64,000 nucleotides of DNA from Silvania hatchlandensis (GCF_025564065.1 NZ_JAMGZK010000052.1:236324-300323), one strand, 5' to 3'. Numbered from the stretch's first letter, positions 18,359 through 30,536 are shown. Numbers and translations are program-made. Notes: generated by a model from the sequence alone, not told the origin.

Positions 18359-19570
18359 TTAACCAAACCAGTGATGGAACATCAATTTAATGTAATCAAT
18401 GATTTTGCCGAAGAAATTGCCTTCCGGGATTTCATCCAGTACCACCAGCGGACGCTGGTCAATGGTTTTGCCATCAAGCTGGAAGTTGATAGTGCCTACC
18501 ACCTGGTTTTTCTGCAGCGGTGCGTGCAGCTCGCTGGCGGTCAGCACATAGCTGGCTTTCAGATCTTTCATGCGACCGCGTGGGATAGTCAGATAAAGGT
18601 CTTTATCGACACCCAGTGAAGCGCGATCGTTATCACCAAACCAGACCGGCTCAGAGGCGAACTCTTTGCCTGCCTTCAGCGGGTTAACGGTTTCGAAGAA
18701 GCGGAAGCCCCAGGTCAGCAATTTCTTGCTCTCGGTTTCACGCCCTTTGAAGGTGCGTCCGCCCATCACGGCAGAGATCAGACGCATCTGGCCTTCGGTG
18801 GCCGACGCCACCAGGTTGTAACCGGCTTTATCGGTATGGCCCGTTTTGATGCCGTCAACGTTCAGGCTGTTATCCCATAGCAGACCGTTACGGTTAGTCT
18901 GGCGGATTCCGTTAAAGGTGAACTCTTTTTCTTTGTAAATGGTGTACTCATTCGGCACGTCGCGGATCAGTGCCTGGCCAATCAACGCCATGTCGCGCGC
19001 GGAACTGTACTGACCGTCTGCATCCAGGCCGTGAACCGTCTGGAAGTGGCTGTTTTTCAGACCCAGTGCGTTAACGTAGCTGTTCATCAGACCGACGAAC
19101 GCATCCTGGCTTCCGGCAGCAAAATCGGCCATCGCCACGCAGGCGTCGTTACCGGACTGCAGGTTGATACCACGAATCAGCTGGGAGACGGGCACCTGCA
19201 TCCCGGGCTTGAGGAACATCAGTGATGAACCTTTGAACACCGGGTTGCCGGTTGCCCACGCATCGTTACCGATGGTGACCAGGTCAGTCTCTTTGAATTT
19301 GCCTGCTTTCATGGCCTGACCGATGACGTAGCTGGTCATCATTTTGGTCAGACTGGCCGGGTCGCGTCGTGAATCCGCGTTCTGTTCAGCCAACACTTTG
19401 CCGGAGTTGTAGTCGATCAGGATGTAGGATTCCGCGTCGATCTGCGGAACGCCTGGGATCATGGTCTTGATATTCAGGTCATCGGCGTGCGCGACAGAGA
19501 GCGAGGCTGCGCAAAGCGCCGTAGCGAGCGCCATGCGCTGCATAAAACGAGCGGAGAAAGTGGTCTTCAT
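18359..19570 (-). CDS. dacA: D-alanyl-D-alanine carboxypeptidase DacA (PBP5)
   Basis: 403 residues (E. coli 403) with signal peptide ending AHA-D near residue 29. Penicillin-binding motifs are in order: SLTK (about 73-76), SGN (about 139-141) and KTG (about 242-244), followed by the C-terminal beta domain and a terminal amphipathic anchor ([15 protein letters not shown]). PBP5 trims the pentapeptide of peptidoglycan and maintains cell shape. It lies downstream of the rlpA-mrdB-mrdA genes. Confidence 0.97.
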   Translation of the reverse strand: MKTTFSARFMQRMALATALCAASLSVAHADDLNIKTMIPGVPQIDAESYILIDYNSGKVLAEQNADSRRDPASLTKMMTSYVIGQAMKAGKFKETDLVTIGNDAWATGNPVFKGSSLMFLKPGMQVPVSQLIRGINLQSGNDACVAMADFAAGSQDAFVGLMNSYVNALGLKNSHFQTVHGLDADGQYSSARDMALIGQALIRDVPNEYTIYKEKEFTFNGIRQTNRNGLLWDNSLNVDGIKTGHTDKAGYNLVASATEGQMRLISAVMGGRTFKGRETESKKLLTWGFRFFETVNPLKAGKEFASEPVWFGDNDRASLGVDKDLYLTIPRGRMKDLKASYVLTASELHAPLQKNQVVGTINFQLDGKTIDQRPLVVLDEIPEGNFFGKIIDYIKLMFHHWFG

Positions 19571-19709
19571 GGTCAGAACAACGACATCCGTGATGGAATT
19601 AAAAAAAGTGCCTTACTATAGCAAATGCTATAGGGGCAGGCATCCGACTTTCAGCATGAGAGTGTGAATCACTATTACAAATACTGACAATTCGGATACC
19701 GCTGATTAA

Positions 19710-20819
19710 TCATTTCATTACAGCAATAAAGGACTGCAACTGTGCTTCGTTTTGTAAACGTTGTTGCACGGATGCAGCCTCAGATTTGCTGGCAAATGGA
19801 CCGAGCTGGATACGCCATACGGCGCCATTTTGCTCAACCCGGCCCGGCACGCTAAATTGCTGGCTCAGGCGCTGTTGATACTGCTGGGCACGTGCTTGAT
19901 CGCTGACGGCACCCACCTGGACGACGAAATTGCCGCTGGCGGAAACCGGCGCGGCAACAGGTGTCTGGGTGGAGCCTGGTGCGGTGACAGGCGCATTTTG
20001 CGTCACCGGTGCGGCAACGACCGGCTGTGGGGCAGGGGGTTCACTGCCTTCGAGTACACCAGAGGCAAGGGTCGTGGGTGCGCCGAGGAAACCGCTGCTG
20101 CTGACGGGTGCACCCATGCTGTCTTCGCTTTTCAGCGTATCGTTACTAATGGCGCGCACGTCACCCTGGGCAGGCATCGACTCAGGAGCGGATGAGGCAC
20201 TGCCCATGCCGCTGTTCAGGTCAGGACGCGCAGGCAGAGCATAGGTCTGCTTAGCCACAGTAGTACAGGCCATACCCGGGCCGGACAGACTCCCGTCCTG
20301 GGCGACAATAATCGGGTCGATTCGCACTTTGGTGTTATTCGACGTGTTCAGACGGTCGGCCGCCGCGCGGGAAAGAGAGATGGCACGATCGTTACCGTAC
20401 GGGCCACGATCGTTAATGCGCACGACGATCATCCGGCCGTTCGCCAGGTTGGTAATACGCGCATAGCTCGGGATCGGCAGCGTTGGGTGGGCGGCCGTCA
20501 ACTGCATCGGGTCGAAGGGCTCGCCGCTTGCGGTCAGGTTACTGCCCGGTTCGGCATCATAAATGGCCGCCAGACCGGCCTGGCTAAAGCGTGAAGGATC
20601 CTGCACGATTTTGTAGCCTTTACCGTCACGCTCGTAATCCTGATTGGCGGTTGCGCTCAGCGGTTCGAAACGCGGATCGGCCCCGCTAATCTCAACAATC
20701 GGACCATTACACACTGCCGGCTGCGGCGGTGCGACGGTGGCTTGCTGCTGACCATCGTCACTTGTACAGGCCGCCAGTAAACTCGCGGCGATGCAGATCC
20801 CAATCCACTGCTTGCGCAT
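19710..20819 (-). CDS. rlpA: Septal ring lipoprotein RlpA
   Basis: 369 residues. The lipobox LLAAC (about 14-18) marks an outer-membrane lipoprotein. A double-psi beta-barrel (about 75-170, with SGEPFDP and NDRGPY) is followed by a Pro/Ala/Val-rich linker and a C-terminal SPOR domain (about 295-369, NFVVQVGAVSDQARAQQY) that binds denuded glycan at the septum. In some species RlpA is a lytic transglycosylase; in E. coli catalysis has not been shown. It follows mrdB by 10 bases in the mrdAB-rlpA operon. Confidence 0.95.
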   Translation of the reverse strand: MRKQWIGICIAASLLAACTSDDGQQQATVAPPQPAVCNGPIVEISGADPRFEPLSATANQDYERDGKGYKIVQDPSRFSQAGLAAIYDAEPGSNLTASGEPFDPMQLTAAHPTLPIPSYARITNLANGRMIVVRINDRGPYGNDRAISLSRAAADRLNTSNNTKVRIDPIIVAQDGSLSGPGMACTTVAKQTYALPARPDLNSGMGSASSAPESMPAQGDVRAISNDTLKSEDSMGAPVSSSGFLGAPTTLASGVLEGSEPPAPQPVVAAPVTQNAPVTAPGSTQTPVAAPVSASGNFVVQVGAVSDQARAQQYQQRLSQQFSVPGRVEQNGAVWRIQLGPFASKSEAASVQQRLQNEAQLQSFIAVMK

Positions 20820-20829
20820 TGCGTTCCCC

Positions 20830-21942
20830 TTATACGCTCTTCGACAACATTTTTCTGTGGGTATGAATCGACATCACGATCCCAAACCCGGCCATTAGCA
20901 CGATCAGTGCCGAGCCTCCGTAACTCACCAGCGGAAGCGGTACGCCTACAACAGGCAGAATTCCGCTCACCATACCAATATTTACGAAAACATAAACGAA
21001 TAAAATCAACATCAAACCGCCAGCCATCACGCGGCCAAAGGTGGTTTGTGCACGCGCGGCAATCCACAATCCACGCATGATTAACAGGATGTACAGCGCC
21101 AGCAGGATTAAAATCCCGACCAGTCCTAGCTCTTCTGCCAGAACCGCAAAGATAAAGTCGGTATGGCGTTCAGGCAGGAATTCGAGCTGCGACTGGGTGC
21201 CATGCAGCCAGCCTTTGCCGCGCAGTCCGCCGGACCCGATTGCAATCTTCGATTGTATAATATGATAGCCTGCCCCGAGCGGATCGCTTTCGGGATCCAG
21301 CAGCATCATCACGCGCTGGCGTTGATAGTCGTGCATCAGGAAGAACCACAGGATTGGGATAAAGGCGGCCAGCAGCACTACCGCAATGCCAATCAAACGC
21401 CAGCTCAGCCCGGAGAGGAACAGCACGAACAGGCCGGACAAGGCGACCAGGATAGAGGTACCGAGGTCAGGCTGCGCGGCGACCAGCAGCGTAGGCATGA
21501 AGATCAGTACCAGCGCGATCCCGGTGTTCTTCAGCGACGGCGGACAGACGTCACGGTTGATAAAGCGCGCCACCATCAGCGGTACGGCAATTTTGGCGAT
21601 TTCAGACGGCTGGAAACGGACGATGCCGAGATCGAGCCAGCGCTGTGCGCCCTTGGAGATCGCGCCAAAGGCATCTACTGCGACCAGCAGAATAATACAG
21701 ATGATATAGAGATAGGGCGCCCAGCCTTCGTATACGCGGGGCGGGATTTGCGCCATCACCACCATCACCACCAGACCCATCGCAATCTGACCGATCTTAC
21801 GCTCCATCATACCGATGTCCTGGCCGCTGGCGCTCCAGATGACCAACGCACTGTATACCAACAGGGCGAGCAGAATGAGTAGCATGGCCGGGTCGATGTG
21901 GATTTTGTCCCACAGCGATTTTTTATTTGGATTATCCGTCAC
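20830..21942 (-). CDS. mrdB: Peptidoglycan glycosyltransferase RodA (MrdB)
   Basis: 370 residues, as in E. coli, with about ten membrane helices and SEDS-family blocks ([13 protein letters not shown] near 130, [25 protein letters not shown] near 230, [18 protein letters not shown]). RodA polymerises lipid II in the elongasome and works with PBP2. It begins 2 bases after the mrdA stop, consistent with co-transcription. Confidence 0.97.
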   Translation of the reverse strand: MTDNPNKKSLWDKIHIDPAMLLILLALLVYSALVIWSASGQDIGMMERKIGQIAMGLVVMVVMAQIPPRVYEGWAPYLYIICIILLVAVDAFGAISKGAQRWLDLGIVRFQPSEIAKIAVPLMVARFINRDVCPPSLKNTGIALVLIFMPTLLVAAQPDLGTSILVALSGLFVLFLSGLSWRLIGIAVVLLAAFIPILWFFLMHDYQRQRVMMLLDPESDPLGAGYHIIQSKIAIGSGGLRGKGWLHGTQSQLEFLPERHTDFIFAVLAEELGLVGILILLALYILLIMRGLWIAARAQTTFGRVMAGGLMLILFVYVFVNIGMVSGILPVVGVPLPLVSYGGSALIVLMAGFGIVMSIHTHRKMLSKSV

Positions 21943-21944
21943 GA

Positions 21945-23846
21945 TTATTGGTCCTCCGCGCCGGCGGCTGCCGGGCTTTCGCTCGGCAATTCAGTGTTAT
22001 TGTCACCCAGCATAATGTGGTCAAGGATCTGGCGCATGATGGTACCGACCGCCGGGCCGACACCGCCGTTTTCCAGAATAATGGACACCGCCACCTGCGG
22101 GTTATCGTAAGGGGCAAACGCGATCATCAGCTTATGGTCACGCAGACGTTCAGCAATTTTGTGCGCGTTATAGGTTTCGTTAGCCTTCAGGCCAAAGACC
22201 TGCGCCGTACCGGATTTGGCCGCAATTTTATACGGTGAACCGGCAAAGTATTTGTGTGCCGTACCGTTAGCGCGGTTTGCTACGCCGTACATCCCGTCTT
22301 TGGCAATTTCCCAGTAACCGGAATGGATATCACCCACCGGTGGCTCGTGCGGCTGCGTCCACGGCACTTTTTTGCCATTTTCTACCGTACTCATCAGCAG
22401 ATGCGGGACTTTTACGACGCCGTCGTTAATCAGGATCATCAGCGCTTTGCTCATCTGAATCGGGGTGGCGGTCCAGTAACCCTGGCCGATGCCGACCGGG
22501 ATGGTGTCACCCTGATACCACGGTTTCTTAAAGCGCTTTAGCTTCCACTCGCGGGTTGGCATGTTGCCGGAGCGCTCTTCCGACAGGTCGATGCCGGTGT
22601 AGTGACCATAGCCAAATTTGCCCATCCATTCGGAGAGGCGATCGATACCCATATCGTAGGCGACCTGATAGAAGAAAGTATCCGCCGACTCCTCCAGCGA
22701 TTTGGTGATGTTCAGATGGCCGTGGCCCCATTTCTTCCAGTCGCGGTAGCGTTTTTCAGAGCCCGGTAGCTGCCACCAGCCCGGGTCGAAGAGACCGGTA
22801 TTGCGGGTGATTACCCCGGCGCTGAGCGCCGACACCGCCACGTAAGGTTTCACCGTAGAGGCCGGGGGATAAACGCCCTGCGTTGCACGGTTGATCAGCG
22901 GCGTATTAGGGTCGTTGAGCAGGCTGGCGTAATCTTTGCTGGAAATACCGTCAACGAACAAATTCGGATCGTAACTCGGGTTTGACACCAGCGCCAGAAT
23001 GCTGCCCGTGCGGGGATCGGTCACAATCACCGCTGCACGGCTGCCTGCCAGCAGGGTTTCGACATACTGCTGGAGTTTGAGATCCAGCGTCAGGTAAATA
23101 TCATGCCCGGCCTGCGGCGGTACCTCTTTCAACTGACGGATTACCCGGCCACGGTTGTTGACTTCCACTTCTTCATAACCGGTTTCGCCGTGGAGAATGT
23201 CTTCGTAGTAGCGCTCAATACCGAGTTTGCCAATGTCGTGGGTTGCCGCATAGTTGGCTAACTTGCCGTCTTTATCCAGCCTGTCGACGTCTTTGTCGTT
23301 GATTTTAGAAACATAGCCGATAACGTGCGTTAGCGCCGAGCCGTAGGGATAGAAGCGGCGTTTGTAGCCTTTCACTTCAACGCCAGGGAAGCGGTACTGG
23401 TTAACCGCAAAGCGGGCAACCTGGACTTCGGTGAGGTTGGTTTTCACCGGGATAGAGGTAAAGCGATGCGAACGCGAACGCTCTTTTTTAAAGTTCGCAA
23501 TATCGTCGTCGTTCAGATCGACCACGCCGCGCAGGGCATCCAGCGTCTGTTGGACGTTATCGACCTTCTCCGGCATCATCTCTATCTGATAGATCGTCCG
23601 GTTGAGCGCCAGCGGGGTACCGTTGCGATCGTAAATAATGCCGCGGCTGGGGGCGATAGGGACGAGTTTGATGCGGTTTTCATTGGAACGTGTCTGGTAA
23701 TCTGTAAAACGGACAACCTGCAGATTATAAAGGTTGGCGATCAGCACGCCAGTCAGCAGCAAAATCCCCGTAAAGGCAACCAGCGCCCGGCGCACAAACA
23801 GCGCAGACTCAGCCGTATAGTCGCGAAAAGAATTCTGTAGTTTCAT
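21945..23846 (-). CDS. mrdA: Peptidoglycan DD-transpeptidase PBP2 (MrdA)
   Basis: 633 residues (E. coli 633). An N-terminal membrane anchor (about 22-42) is followed by the pedestal domain and the transpeptidase domain with STVK (about 330), SAD (about 387) and KSGT (about 544) motifs. PBP2 crosslinks lateral-wall peptidoglycan during elongation in complex with RodA, whose gene is next. rlmH and rsfS precede it in the same direction. Confidence 0.97.
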   Translation of the reverse strand: MKLQNSFRDYTAESALFVRRALVAFTGILLLTGVLIANLYNLQVVRFTDYQTRSNENRIKLVPIAPSRGIIYDRNGTPLALNRTIYQIEMMPEKVDNVQQTLDALRGVVDLNDDDIANFKKERSRSHRFTSIPVKTNLTEVQVARFAVNQYRFPGVEVKGYKRRFYPYGSALTHVIGYVSKINDKDVDRLDKDGKLANYAATHDIGKLGIERYYEDILHGETGYEEVEVNNRGRVIRQLKEVPPQAGHDIYLTLDLKLQQYVETLLAGSRAAVIVTDPRTGSILALVSNPSYDPNLFVDGISSKDYASLLNDPNTPLINRATQGVYPPASTVKPYVAVSALSAGVITRNTGLFDPGWWQLPGSEKRYRDWKKWGHGHLNITKSLEESADTFFYQVAYDMGIDRLSEWMGKFGYGHYTGIDLSEERSGNMPTREWKLKRFKKPWYQGDTIPVGIGQGYWTATPIQMSKALMILINDGVVKVPHLLMSTVENGKKVPWTQPHEPPVGDIHSGYWEIAKDGMYGVANRANGTAHKYFAGSPYKIAAKSGTAQVFGLKANETYNAHKIAERLRDHKLMIAFAPYDNPQVAVSIILENGGVGPAVGTIMRQILDHIMLGDNNTELPSESPAAAGAEDQ

Positions 23847-23876
23847 CCGCTGCTTAATTCATCCAGGACTTAATGA

Positions 23877-24344
23877 TTACTCACGGTGATAAGGATGGTT
23901 GGTCGTGATGCTCCACGCGCGATAGAGACTTTCTGCCACCAGCACCCGAACCAGCGGGTGGGGCATCGTCAGCGCGGAGAGTGACCAACTTTGTTCTGCT
24001 GCCGCTTTGCAGGCCGGGGATAATCCCTCCGGACCGCCAATTAACAGGCTGACGTCGCGACCGTCCAGCTTCCAGCGCTCGAGCTCCTGCGCCAGTTGCG
24101 GCGTATCCCAGGGTTTGCCCGGAATATCGAGAGTGACGATGCGGTTTTTGCCGGCGGCGGCCAGCATCAGTTCACCCTCTTTATCGAGAATACGTTTGAT
24201 ATCCGCATTCTTGCCGCGCTTACCGGCGGGGATCTCCACCAGCTCAAACGGCATATCTTTTGGAAAGCGACGCAGATACTCAGTAAACCCGGTTTGTACC
24301 CAGTCGGGCATTTTCGTGCCGACGGCTACCAGTTGCAGCTTCAC
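23877..24344 (-). CDS. rlmH: 23S rRNA pseudouridine-1915 N3-methyltransferase RlmH
   Basis: 155 residues with the SPOUT fold: [12 protein letters not shown] and the C-terminal knot [31 protein letters not shown]. It methylates pseudouridine 1915 in helix 69 of 23S rRNA on assembled ribosomes. It is separated by 3 bases from rsfS upstream. Confidence 0.97.
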   Translation of the reverse strand: MKLQLVAVGTKMPDWVQTGFTEYLRRFPKDMPFELVEIPAGKRGKNADIKRILDKEGELMLAAAGKNRIVTLDIPGKPWDTPQLAQELERWKLDGRDVSLLIGGPEGLSPACKAAAEQSWSLSALTMPHPLVRVLVAESLYRAWSITTNHPYHRE

Positions 24345-24347
24345 GCA

Positions 24348-24665
24348 TTAACCCCAGAGTTTTTCCAGCTCATACAGGCGACGGCTCTCTTCCTGCATGA
24401 CGTGGACAATCACTTCGCCGAGGTCAACGACGACCCAGTCAGCGGTAGCTTCGCCTTCCACACCCAGCGGCAGCATGCCGGCAGCGCGTGATTCCTGAAC
24501 CACATGGTCAGCAATGGAAGCAACGTGGCGAGTGGAAGTACCGGTGCAGATAATCATGCAGTCGGTGATGCTTGATCTGCCTTGTACGTCGATAGCAATG
24601 ATGTCCTGACCTTTCAGGTCATCAATTTTGTCGATAACGAAATCCTGGAGTGCTTTACCCTGCAA
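24348..24665 (-). CDS. rsfS: Ribosomal silencing factor RsfS
   Basis: 105 residues when begun at the TTG preceded by AGGGGGA; this gives the E. coli length and start ([20 protein letters not shown]). An upstream in-frame ATG would add 30 residues without similarity. RsfS binds ribosomal protein uL14 and blocks subunit joining in stationary phase. In K-12 cobC lies upstream; here there is none. Confidence 0.95.
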   Translation of the reverse strand: MQGKALQDFVIDKIDDLKGQDIIAIDVQGRSSITDCMIICTGTSTRHVASIADHVVQESRAAGMLPLGVEGEATADWVVVDLGEVIVHVMQEESRRLYELEKLWG

Positions 24666-24935
24666 GTTTTCCCCCTGGGGAGTGAGATTGAGTAACGGTA
24701 AAATCGTAGCCAGACAGTATACCTGAACTGGCCGCGGTGTCGGGACAAATGTCACCGGACAGGCTGATGAAGGCGGGTATCATCCCACCCTCTGCCGGAG
24801 ATTGCATCGCCATTTTTGTAAAACAGTTTTTGTAAAACAATGCATGGCGGGCAGTCTGGCTGCGGAGGATATCAGCCTGGATGGGGGTGTCAATGGCGAG
24901 AGCGCGAATGGCGCGCTTTTTCTCTCAGCCGCCGC
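24666..24935. other. Gap between nadD and rsfS where cobC sits in E. coli
   Basis: No coding sequence like the CobC alpha-ribazole phosphatase is present. The gap holds the rsfS ribosome-binding site, a short direct repeat (TTTTTGTAAAACA twice at about 24814-24838) and an AGCGCG/CGCGCT hairpin at 24901-24917 with no associated gene. No clear remnant of cobC was seen. Confidence 0.6.
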
Positions 24936-25589
24936 TCAGTTGTCGCTTTTCTGATACAACCCCTGCTGCTGGATGTAACGCAGCACCGCAGTCGGTAACA
25001 TCTCATCACAGGGTAGCCCTTGCTGCAGGCGCTGGCGAATTAGCGTCGCCGAGATATCAAACCACGGCGTTTCAGCCAGGTAGATTTTACCGGCGGGGAG
25101 ACTGTGCAGATCTTCCGATTGATACGTCAGGTGCTGCTCCAGCCACTGCTGATGTTGCTCCTCTCTCATCGTCAGCGGATAGCCGGGACGGCGACAGACG
25201 ATCAGATGGCTGTTCTCGAGGATGGTGTGATACTGATGCCAGCTCGGGAAGGTGAGCAGGGAATCCTGGCCGATAATAAACGCCAGCGGCGTCTCTGGCC
25301 CCTGTTCGACGCGCCATTCCTGTAACGTTTGCGCCGTGTATGACGGGCTGTCGCGGCGCAGTTCGCGCTCGTCGAGGCGAAACAGCGGTTTATCCGCTAT
25401 TGCCAGTTCCAGCATGTGCTTGCGTTGAGTGCTGCTGGCGTCCGGCTGCGGACGGTGCGGCGGCACGTTGTTGGGCATGATCGTGACGCACTGCAGGCCA
25501 ATCTGATTCGCCAGTATTTCGACCGGTTTTAGATGACCATAGTGTACGGGATCAAAGGTGCCGCCAAACAGGGCCTGGAGCCTATGCAT
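24936..25589 (-). CDS. nadD: Nicotinate-nucleotide adenylyltransferase NadD
   Basis: 217 residues (E. coli 213). The nucleotidyltransferase motif [12 protein letters not shown] (about 9-20) and the C-terminal [10 protein letters not shown] signature are present. It adenylates nicotinate mononucleotide to deamido-NAD, an essential step of NAD synthesis. It starts 1 base after holA, indicating one transcript with holA and lptE. Confidence 0.96.
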   Translation of the reverse strand: MHRLQALFGGTFDPVHYGHLKPVEILANQIGLQCVTIMPNNVPPHRPQPDASSTQRKHMLELAIADKPLFRLDERELRRDSPSYTAQTLQEWRVEQGPETPLAFIIGQDSLLTFPSWHQYHTILENSHLIVCRRPGYPLTMREEQHQQWLEQHLTYQSEDLHSLPAGKIYLAETPWFDISATLIRQRLQQGLPCDEMLPTAVLRYIQQQGLYQKSDN

Positions 25590-25590
25590 C

Positions 25591-26622
25591 TCAACCCTCT
25601 ATAAAGACATCGGCCAGTGCCTTGTGGCACAGCAGCAAAGAGAGACTTTCCAGCTCTGACCACACCGACTGACCATAATCCTGCTTCAGTGTCAGCTCGG
25701 TACGCGCCAGTAGCTGGACAGCCTGACGCAACTGTTCCGGGCTGAGGCGGTTCAGGGCCTCGGTGGTCATGCCGCGACGGTTCTGCCAGACGCGGTGCTT
25801 ATCAAACAGGGCGCGCAGGGGCGTGTGAGCCGACTGGCGTTTCAGCGTCACCAGTAGCAGCAGCTCACGCTGCAAGGTTCTGAGCAGGATAACCGGCTCG
25901 CTACCCTCAAGGCGCAGCTGTTGCAGAATATGCAGGGCGCGTTTGCTCTTCGCGGACAGCAGGGCATCGACCCAGTGGAAGGGGGTGAAATGCGCGGCGT
26001 CGCTGACGGCCTGCTCCACCCGCGGTAAAGTCAGTTTGCCATCAGGCCAGAGTAACGACAGACGCTCGAGGGCCTGGGCAAGGGCCAGCAGATTCCCTTC
26101 GTAGCAGTAGCAAAGTAGCTGATTTGCCGCATCGTCCAGTTGAAGATTGTTCTGCTTTGCCCGTGCAGCAACCCATTTGGGCAGGTGCGCTTGCTCTGGC
26201 GTCTGACAGGTCACCAGCACCGAGCGGGTTGCCAGCGCACTGTACCAGGCGGCATTTTCCTGAGCTTTGGTCAGTTTGTTCCCGCGGATAATCAGCAGCA
26301 GATCGTCGTGCAGCAGGCTAACCAGCGTCGCCAACTGTTCGTTGATCGCCGCATTCGGGCCGTTTTCCGGGAGCTGAATATGCAGAGTTTGTCGGGCGGC
26401 AAACAGGCTCATCGCCTGACAGAGCGAGAAGATCTCCTGCCAGTCGGTGCTGTTATCAAGGGTAAAGCTGTGGTGCTCGTCAAAGCCCTGAGTCGCGGCA
26501 ATCTGGCGCACGGCATCCTGACTTTCCTGCAGCAGCAGCGGATCGTTTCCAAGTAGCAGATACGCCGCGCGCAGCCCTTCATTGAGCTGCGCGCGGAGTT
26601 GTTCAGGGTACAACCTGAGCAT
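25591..26622 (-). CDS. holA: DNA polymerase III delta subunit HolA
   Basis: 343 residues, as in E. coli, beginning [35 protein letters not shown]. Delta opens the beta sliding clamp within the clamp loader. The N-terminal clamp-binding element and AAA+-like domains I-III fit the length. Its start overlaps the lptE stop by 1 base. Confidence 0.96.
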   Translation of the reverse strand: MLRLYPEQLRAQLNEGLRAAYLLLGNDPLLLQESQDAVRQIAATQGFDEHHSFTLDNSTDWQEIFSLCQAMSLFAARQTLHIQLPENGPNAAINEQLATLVSLLHDDLLLIIRGNKLTKAQENAAWYSALATRSVLVTCQTPEQAHLPKWVAARAKQNNLQLDDAANQLLCYCYEGNLLALAQALERLSLLWPDGKLTLPRVEQAVSDAAHFTPFHWVDALLSAKSKRALHILQQLRLEGSEPVILLRTLQRELLLLVTLKRQSAHTPLRALFDKHRVWQNRRGMTTEALNRLSPEQLRQAVQLLARTELTLKQDYGQSVWSELESLSLLLCHKALADVFIEG

Positions 26623-27191
26623 TACTGACCCAGCGTCGAGGTGACGCGAGGCGAGGACGCCGCCGCAGGTTTATCCTGCCCGGCATGCTCTTTTTCAGCG
26701 GTATGGACACTCGGCAACTTACGGATCAGCTGCTCCGCTGCTTTATCGTACATTTCATTGATGATAATTGACTGCTCAGCGTCTTTCGCCAGTGCGGTCT
26801 GCGGGTTATCGAAGAACGAACGATAAACCTTGGTGGAGATCGGGTAAATATCGCTTCCCGGGATCAGCACCGCAGCATGCACTTCCATCACCATCTGGTA
26901 TTCCGCAGTACGACCATCCTGGAAGATGGAAGCGGTATCCTGGCCCAGGGTCGAGTTTAAGATACGCAATGACGGGATATCCTGGCGCAGGGACCCTTTT
27001 TCGACCAGTTCAACGCCGTTAAGACGCAGTTGATTACGAATAGCCCGGCTGAGCGGACCATTAGGATCGCCCGAATCGAAAATCATCTTCTTCATCTGTA
27101 CCGGAACCTGCGTGGTGTTACGCAGATGCCAGCCACAGCCAGCGGTGATTAACACCGCCAGCGCTAACAGTAATGTTGCCAGTTGTCGCAC
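26622..27191 (-). CDS. lptE: LPS-assembly lipoprotein LptE
   Basis: 189 residues with lipobox ITAGC (about 15-19). It plugs the LptD barrel and helps place lipopolysaccharide in the outer membrane. The sequence [38 protein letters not shown] follows E. coli LptE. It lies 14 bases downstream of leuS in the leuS-lptE-holA-nadD operon. Confidence 0.96.
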   Translation of the reverse strand: MRQLATLLLALAVLITAGCGWHLRNTTQVPVQMKKMIFDSGDPNGPLSRAIRNQLRLNGVELVEKGSLRQDIPSLRILNSTLGQDTASIFQDGRTAEYQMVMEVHAAVLIPGSDIYPISTKVYRSFFDNPQTALAKDAEQSIIINEMYDKAAEQLIRKLPSVHTAEKEHAGQDKPAAASSPRVTSTLGQ

Positions 27192-27205
27192 GCTTCCTCC
27201 CGCGC

Positions 27206-29788
27206 TTAGCCAACGACCAGGTTCAGCAGTTTACCGGGCACGTAGATCACTTTACGTACGGTAACGCCATCCAGATGCTTCGCCACCAGATGTTCCTGGC
27301 ATGCACGTTCGCGGACCTGCTCCTGGGTTGCATCAACCGGAACAGTAATTTTACCGCGTACTTTACCGTTAACCTGAACGACGACCAGGGTGGTGTTTTC
27401 TACCATCGCAGCGTCATCTGCTACCGGCCACGGTGCGTTGTCGATGTCGCCTTCGCCGTTCAGCTCCTGCCACAGGGTAAAGCTGGCGTGTGGGGTGAAC
27501 GGGTTCAGCATACGGACAACGGCCAGCAGCGCTTCACGCATTAAGGCACGATCCTGCTCACCTTCCTGCGGGGCTTTCGCCAGCTTGTTCATCAATTCCA
27601 TAATAGCCGCAATTGCGGTATTGAAGGTCTGACGACGGCCAATATCATCGGTCACTTTCGCAATCGTTTTATGCACATCACGACGCAGCGCCTGCTGATC
27701 ATCGCTCAGGGCCGCAACGTCGAGTGCCGGAACCGCACCCTGAGAGGTATGTTCGTAAACCAGTTTCCAGACACGTTTCAGGAAGCGGTTAGCCCCTTCA
27801 ACGCCGGATTCCTGCCACTCGAGGGTCATATCTGCCGGAGACGCAAACATCATGAACAGACGCACGGTGTCGGCGCCGTAACGCTCAACCATCACCTGCG
27901 GGTCAATGCCGTTGTTTTTCGACTTCGACATTTTGCTCATACCGGTATACACCAGCTCGTGACCTTCAGCATCTTTCGCTTTTACGATACGGCCTTTCTC
28001 GTCGCGCTCAACGATAGCATCTACCGGGGAGACCCAGTTACGCTCGCCATTGACACCGACGTAGTAGAACGCATCGGCCAGTACCATGCCCTGGCACAGC
28101 AGCTGTTTAGCCGGTTCGTTGGAATTCACCAGGCCTGCGTCACGCATCAGCTTATGGAAGAAGCGGAAGTAGAGCAGGTGCATGATGGCGTGTTCGATCC
28201 CGCCAATGTAGATATCTACCGGCAGCCAGTAGTTCGCCGCTTTAGAATCCAGCATGCCTTCCTGATGCTGCGGGCAGGTGTAGCGCGCGTAGTACCAGGA
28301 GGACTCCATAAAGGTGTCGAAGGTGTCGGTTTCACGCAGCGCAGGCTGACCGTTGACCGTGGTCTTCGCCCACTCTGGGTCAGCTTTAATTGGGCTGCTG
28401 ATCCCGTCCATCACCACGTCTTCCGGCAGGATCACCGGCAGCTGATCTTCCGGGGTTGGCAGCACGGTGCCATCTTCCAGAGTCACCATCGGGATTGGCG
28501 CGCCCCAGTAACGCTGACGGGAAACGCCCCAATCGCGCAGACGGTAGTTAACTTTACGTTCACCCACGCCCAGCGCAGCCAGTTTGTCGGCGATAGCATT
28601 AAAGCCGTCTTCAAAGCTCAGACCGCTGAATTCTCCGGAGTTGAACAGCACGCCTTTTTCGGTCAATGCTTGCTCAGACAGATCCGGTTCTGAACCGTCT
28701 GCCGTCAGGATAACGGGCTTGATGTTCAGATGGTATTTGCTGGCAAACTCGTAGTCACGCTGATCGTGACCCGGAACGGCCATCACCGCGCCCGTTCCGT
28801 ATTCCATCAGCACGAAGTTGGCCGCCCAGACCGGGATCGCTTCGCCAGTCAGTGGGTGCGTGGCGTAGAATCCGGTAGCAACACCTTTTTTCTCCATCGT
28901 CGCCATGTCAGCTTCGGCCACTTTGGTGTTGCGGCATTCGTCGATAAACGCGGCCAGTTCCGGATTGTTCTCTGCTGCTTTCTGCGCCAGCGGGTGACCT
29001 GCGGCCACGGCCAGGTAGGTCGCACCCATAAAGGTGTCCGGACGGGTGGTGTAGACGGTCAGCGTGTGATCATAGTTTTCTACGTTGAAGGTGATTTCCA
29101 CGCCTTCAGAACGCCCAATCCAGTTACGCTGCATGGTCTTAACGGTATCAGGCCACTGATCCAGATTGTCGAGGTCATTCAGCAACTCGTCAGCGTAGGC
29201 GGTGATTTTGATAAACCACTGCGGGATCTCTTTGCGCTCAACTTTGGTGTCGCAGCGCCAGCAGCAGCCGTCGATAACCTGTTCGTTTGCCAGCACGGTC
29301 TGATCGTTCGGGCACCAGTTAACGGCGGAGGTTTTCTTGTAAACCAACCCTTTTTTGTAGAGCTCGGTGAAGAACTTCTGTTCCCAGCGGTAGTATTCCG
29401 GGGTACAGGTCGCCAGCTCACGGCTCCAGTCATAGCCAAAGCCCAGCATTTTGAGCTGGTTTTTCATGTAGGCGATATTGTCGTAGGTCCACGGCGCAGG
29501 CGCCGTGTTGTTTTTGACCGCAGCCCCCTCAGCAGGCAGACCGAACGCATCCCAGCCAATCGGCTGCAGGACGTTTTTGCCTAACATGCGCTGGTAGCGG
29601 GCGATCACATCACCGATGGTATAGTTACGCACATGGCCCATGTGTAGTCGGCCAGAAGGATAGGGAAGCATCGACAGGCAGTAATACTTCTCTTTGCTCT
29701 CGTCTTCAGTGACTTCAAAAGTGCGCTTCTCGTCCCAGTGTTGCTGGACTTTGGATTCTATCTCTTCCGGGCGGTATTGCTCTTGCAT
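27206..29788 (-). CDS. leuS: Leucyl-tRNA synthetase LeuS
   Basis: 860 residues from [15 protein letters not shown], the E. coli start and length; longer in-frame reading adds 25 residues without similarity. Class Ia motifs are HMGH (within [17 protein letters not shown], about 40-56) and KMSKS (about 619-623); the CP1 editing domain carries the TTRPDTF loop near 247. It charges tRNA-Leu and removes mischarged norvaline or isoleucine. It is the first gene of the lptE-holA-nadD transcription unit, divergent from ybeL. Confidence 0.97.
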   Translation of the reverse strand: MQEQYRPEEIESKVQQHWDEKRTFEVTEDESKEKYYCLSMLPYPSGRLHMGHVRNYTIGDVIARYQRMLGKNVLQPIGWDAFGLPAEGAAVKNNTAPAPWTYDNIAYMKNQLKMLGFGYDWSRELATCTPEYYRWEQKFFTELYKKGLVYKKTSAVNWCPNDQTVLANEQVIDGCCWRCDTKVERKEIPQWFIKITAYADELLNDLDNLDQWPDTVKTMQRNWIGRSEGVEITFNVENYDHTLTVYTTRPDTFMGATYLAVAAGHPLAQKAAENNPELAAFIDECRNTKVAEADMATMEKKGVATGFYATHPLTGEAIPVWAANFVLMEYGTGAVMAVPGHDQRDYEFASKYHLNIKPVILTADGSEPDLSEQALTEKGVLFNSGEFSGLSFEDGFNAIADKLAALGVGERKVNYRLRDWGVSRQRYWGAPIPMVTLEDGTVLPTPEDQLPVILPEDVVMDGISSPIKADPEWAKTTVNGQPALRETDTFDTFMESSWYYARYTCPQHQEGMLDSKAANYWLPVDIYIGGIEHAIMHLLYFRFFHKLMRDAGLVNSNEPAKQLLCQGMVLADAFYYVGVNGERNWVSPVDAIVERDEKGRIVKAKDAEGHELVYTGMSKMSKSKNNGIDPQVMVERYGADTVRLFMMFASPADMTLEWQESGVEGANRFLKRVWKLVYEHTSQGAVPALDVAALSDDQQALRRDVHKTIAKVTDDIGRRQTFNTAIAAIMELMNKLAKAPQEGEQDRALMREALLAVVRMLNPFTPHASFTLWQELNGEGDIDNAPWPVADDAAMVENTTLVVVQVNGKVRGKITVPVDATQEQVRERACQEHLVAKHLDGVTVRKVIYVPGKLLNLVVG

Positions 29789-30002
29789 GGCTGCCAGTGG
29801 TCCTGTGTTCATTACTGCTACAAACGTAGCCAATGGATGTGGTATTTCAGATCCGCTTAGCATAGCCCAAACGCCCGCGTCAAAACAGCCTTTACCTCAA
29901 AAGCCCCTTGCAGGAATTTACGCAGAGTGTGGTGGAGCTGACAGAGCGGTGAGGAAATAAGGTCTATCATTAGAGAGAGTTACTTACCCGGGAGGCAAAA
30001 TG

Positions 30003-30485
30003 ATGAACAAGGTTGCTCAATTTTACCGCGAACTGGTGGCAACATTGACTGAACGTCTGCGTAACGGCGAGCGTGATATTGATGCGCTGGTCGCACAGGC
30101 GCGAGTACGAGTAATGCAGACGGGTGAGTTGACGCGCACCGAGGTGGAAGAGGTAACGCGCGCGGTGCGCCGCGATCTGGAAGAGTTCGCCCGCAGTTAT
30201 GAAGAGAGCCAGGATGAGGTCACCGATAGCGTGTTTATGCGGGTGATCAAAGAGAGTCTGTGGCAGGAGCTGGCTGACATCACCGATAAAACCCAGCTGG
30301 AATGGCGCGAGGTGTTTCAGGATCTGAATCATCACGGTGTGTATCACAGTGGTGAGGTGGTCGGATTAGGTAATCTGGTGTGTGAGAATTGTCACTTCCA
30401 TCTGGCGGTCTATACTCCGGATCTGCTGCCGGTCTGTCCGAAATGCGGTCATGACCAGTTCCAGCGTCGGCCTTTTGAACCGTAA
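30003..30485 (+). CDS. ybeL: YbeL family zinc-ribbon protein
   Basis: 160 residues starting at the second of two adjacent ATGs, which puts GGAGG at 7 bases and matches E. coli. The N-terminal half is helical and charged; the C-terminus has a zinc ribbon C-x2-C (CENCHF) and C-x2-C (CPKCGH). Function unknown. A bidirectional terminator follows. After it the K-12 order (ybeQ-hscC-rihA) is replaced here by a TPS locus. Confidence 0.93.
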   Translation: MNKVAQFYRELVATLTERLRNGERDIDALVAQARVRVMQTGELTRTEVEEVTRAVRRDLEEFARSYEESQDEVTDSVFMRVIKESLWQELADITDKTQLEWREVFQDLNHHGVYHSGEVVGLGNLVCENCHFHLAVYTPDLLPVCPKCGHDQFQRRPFEP

Positions 30486-30527
30486 AAAAATAAAACAACG
30501 ATGCGCGGAGGTTGCGCATCGTTGTTT
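30484..30527. terminator. Terminator between ybeL and the TPS exoprotein gene
   Basis: A 14-bp perfect stem (AAACAACGATGCGC / GCGCATCGTTGTTT, 7-base loop). On the minus strand it is followed by a long T-rich run (TTTTATTTTTTT in total), making it a strong terminator for the TPS exoprotein gene whose stop is 10 bases away; on the plus strand it ends ybeL. Confidence 0.9.
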
Positions 30528-30536
30528 AGTCAGAAA

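Noticed and set aside
24901..24923. Terminator-like AGCGCG/CGCGCT hairpin followed by T5 on the plus strand
   Set aside because: No plus-strand gene ends here and the T tract faces away from nadD; likely chance or an antisense stop signal.
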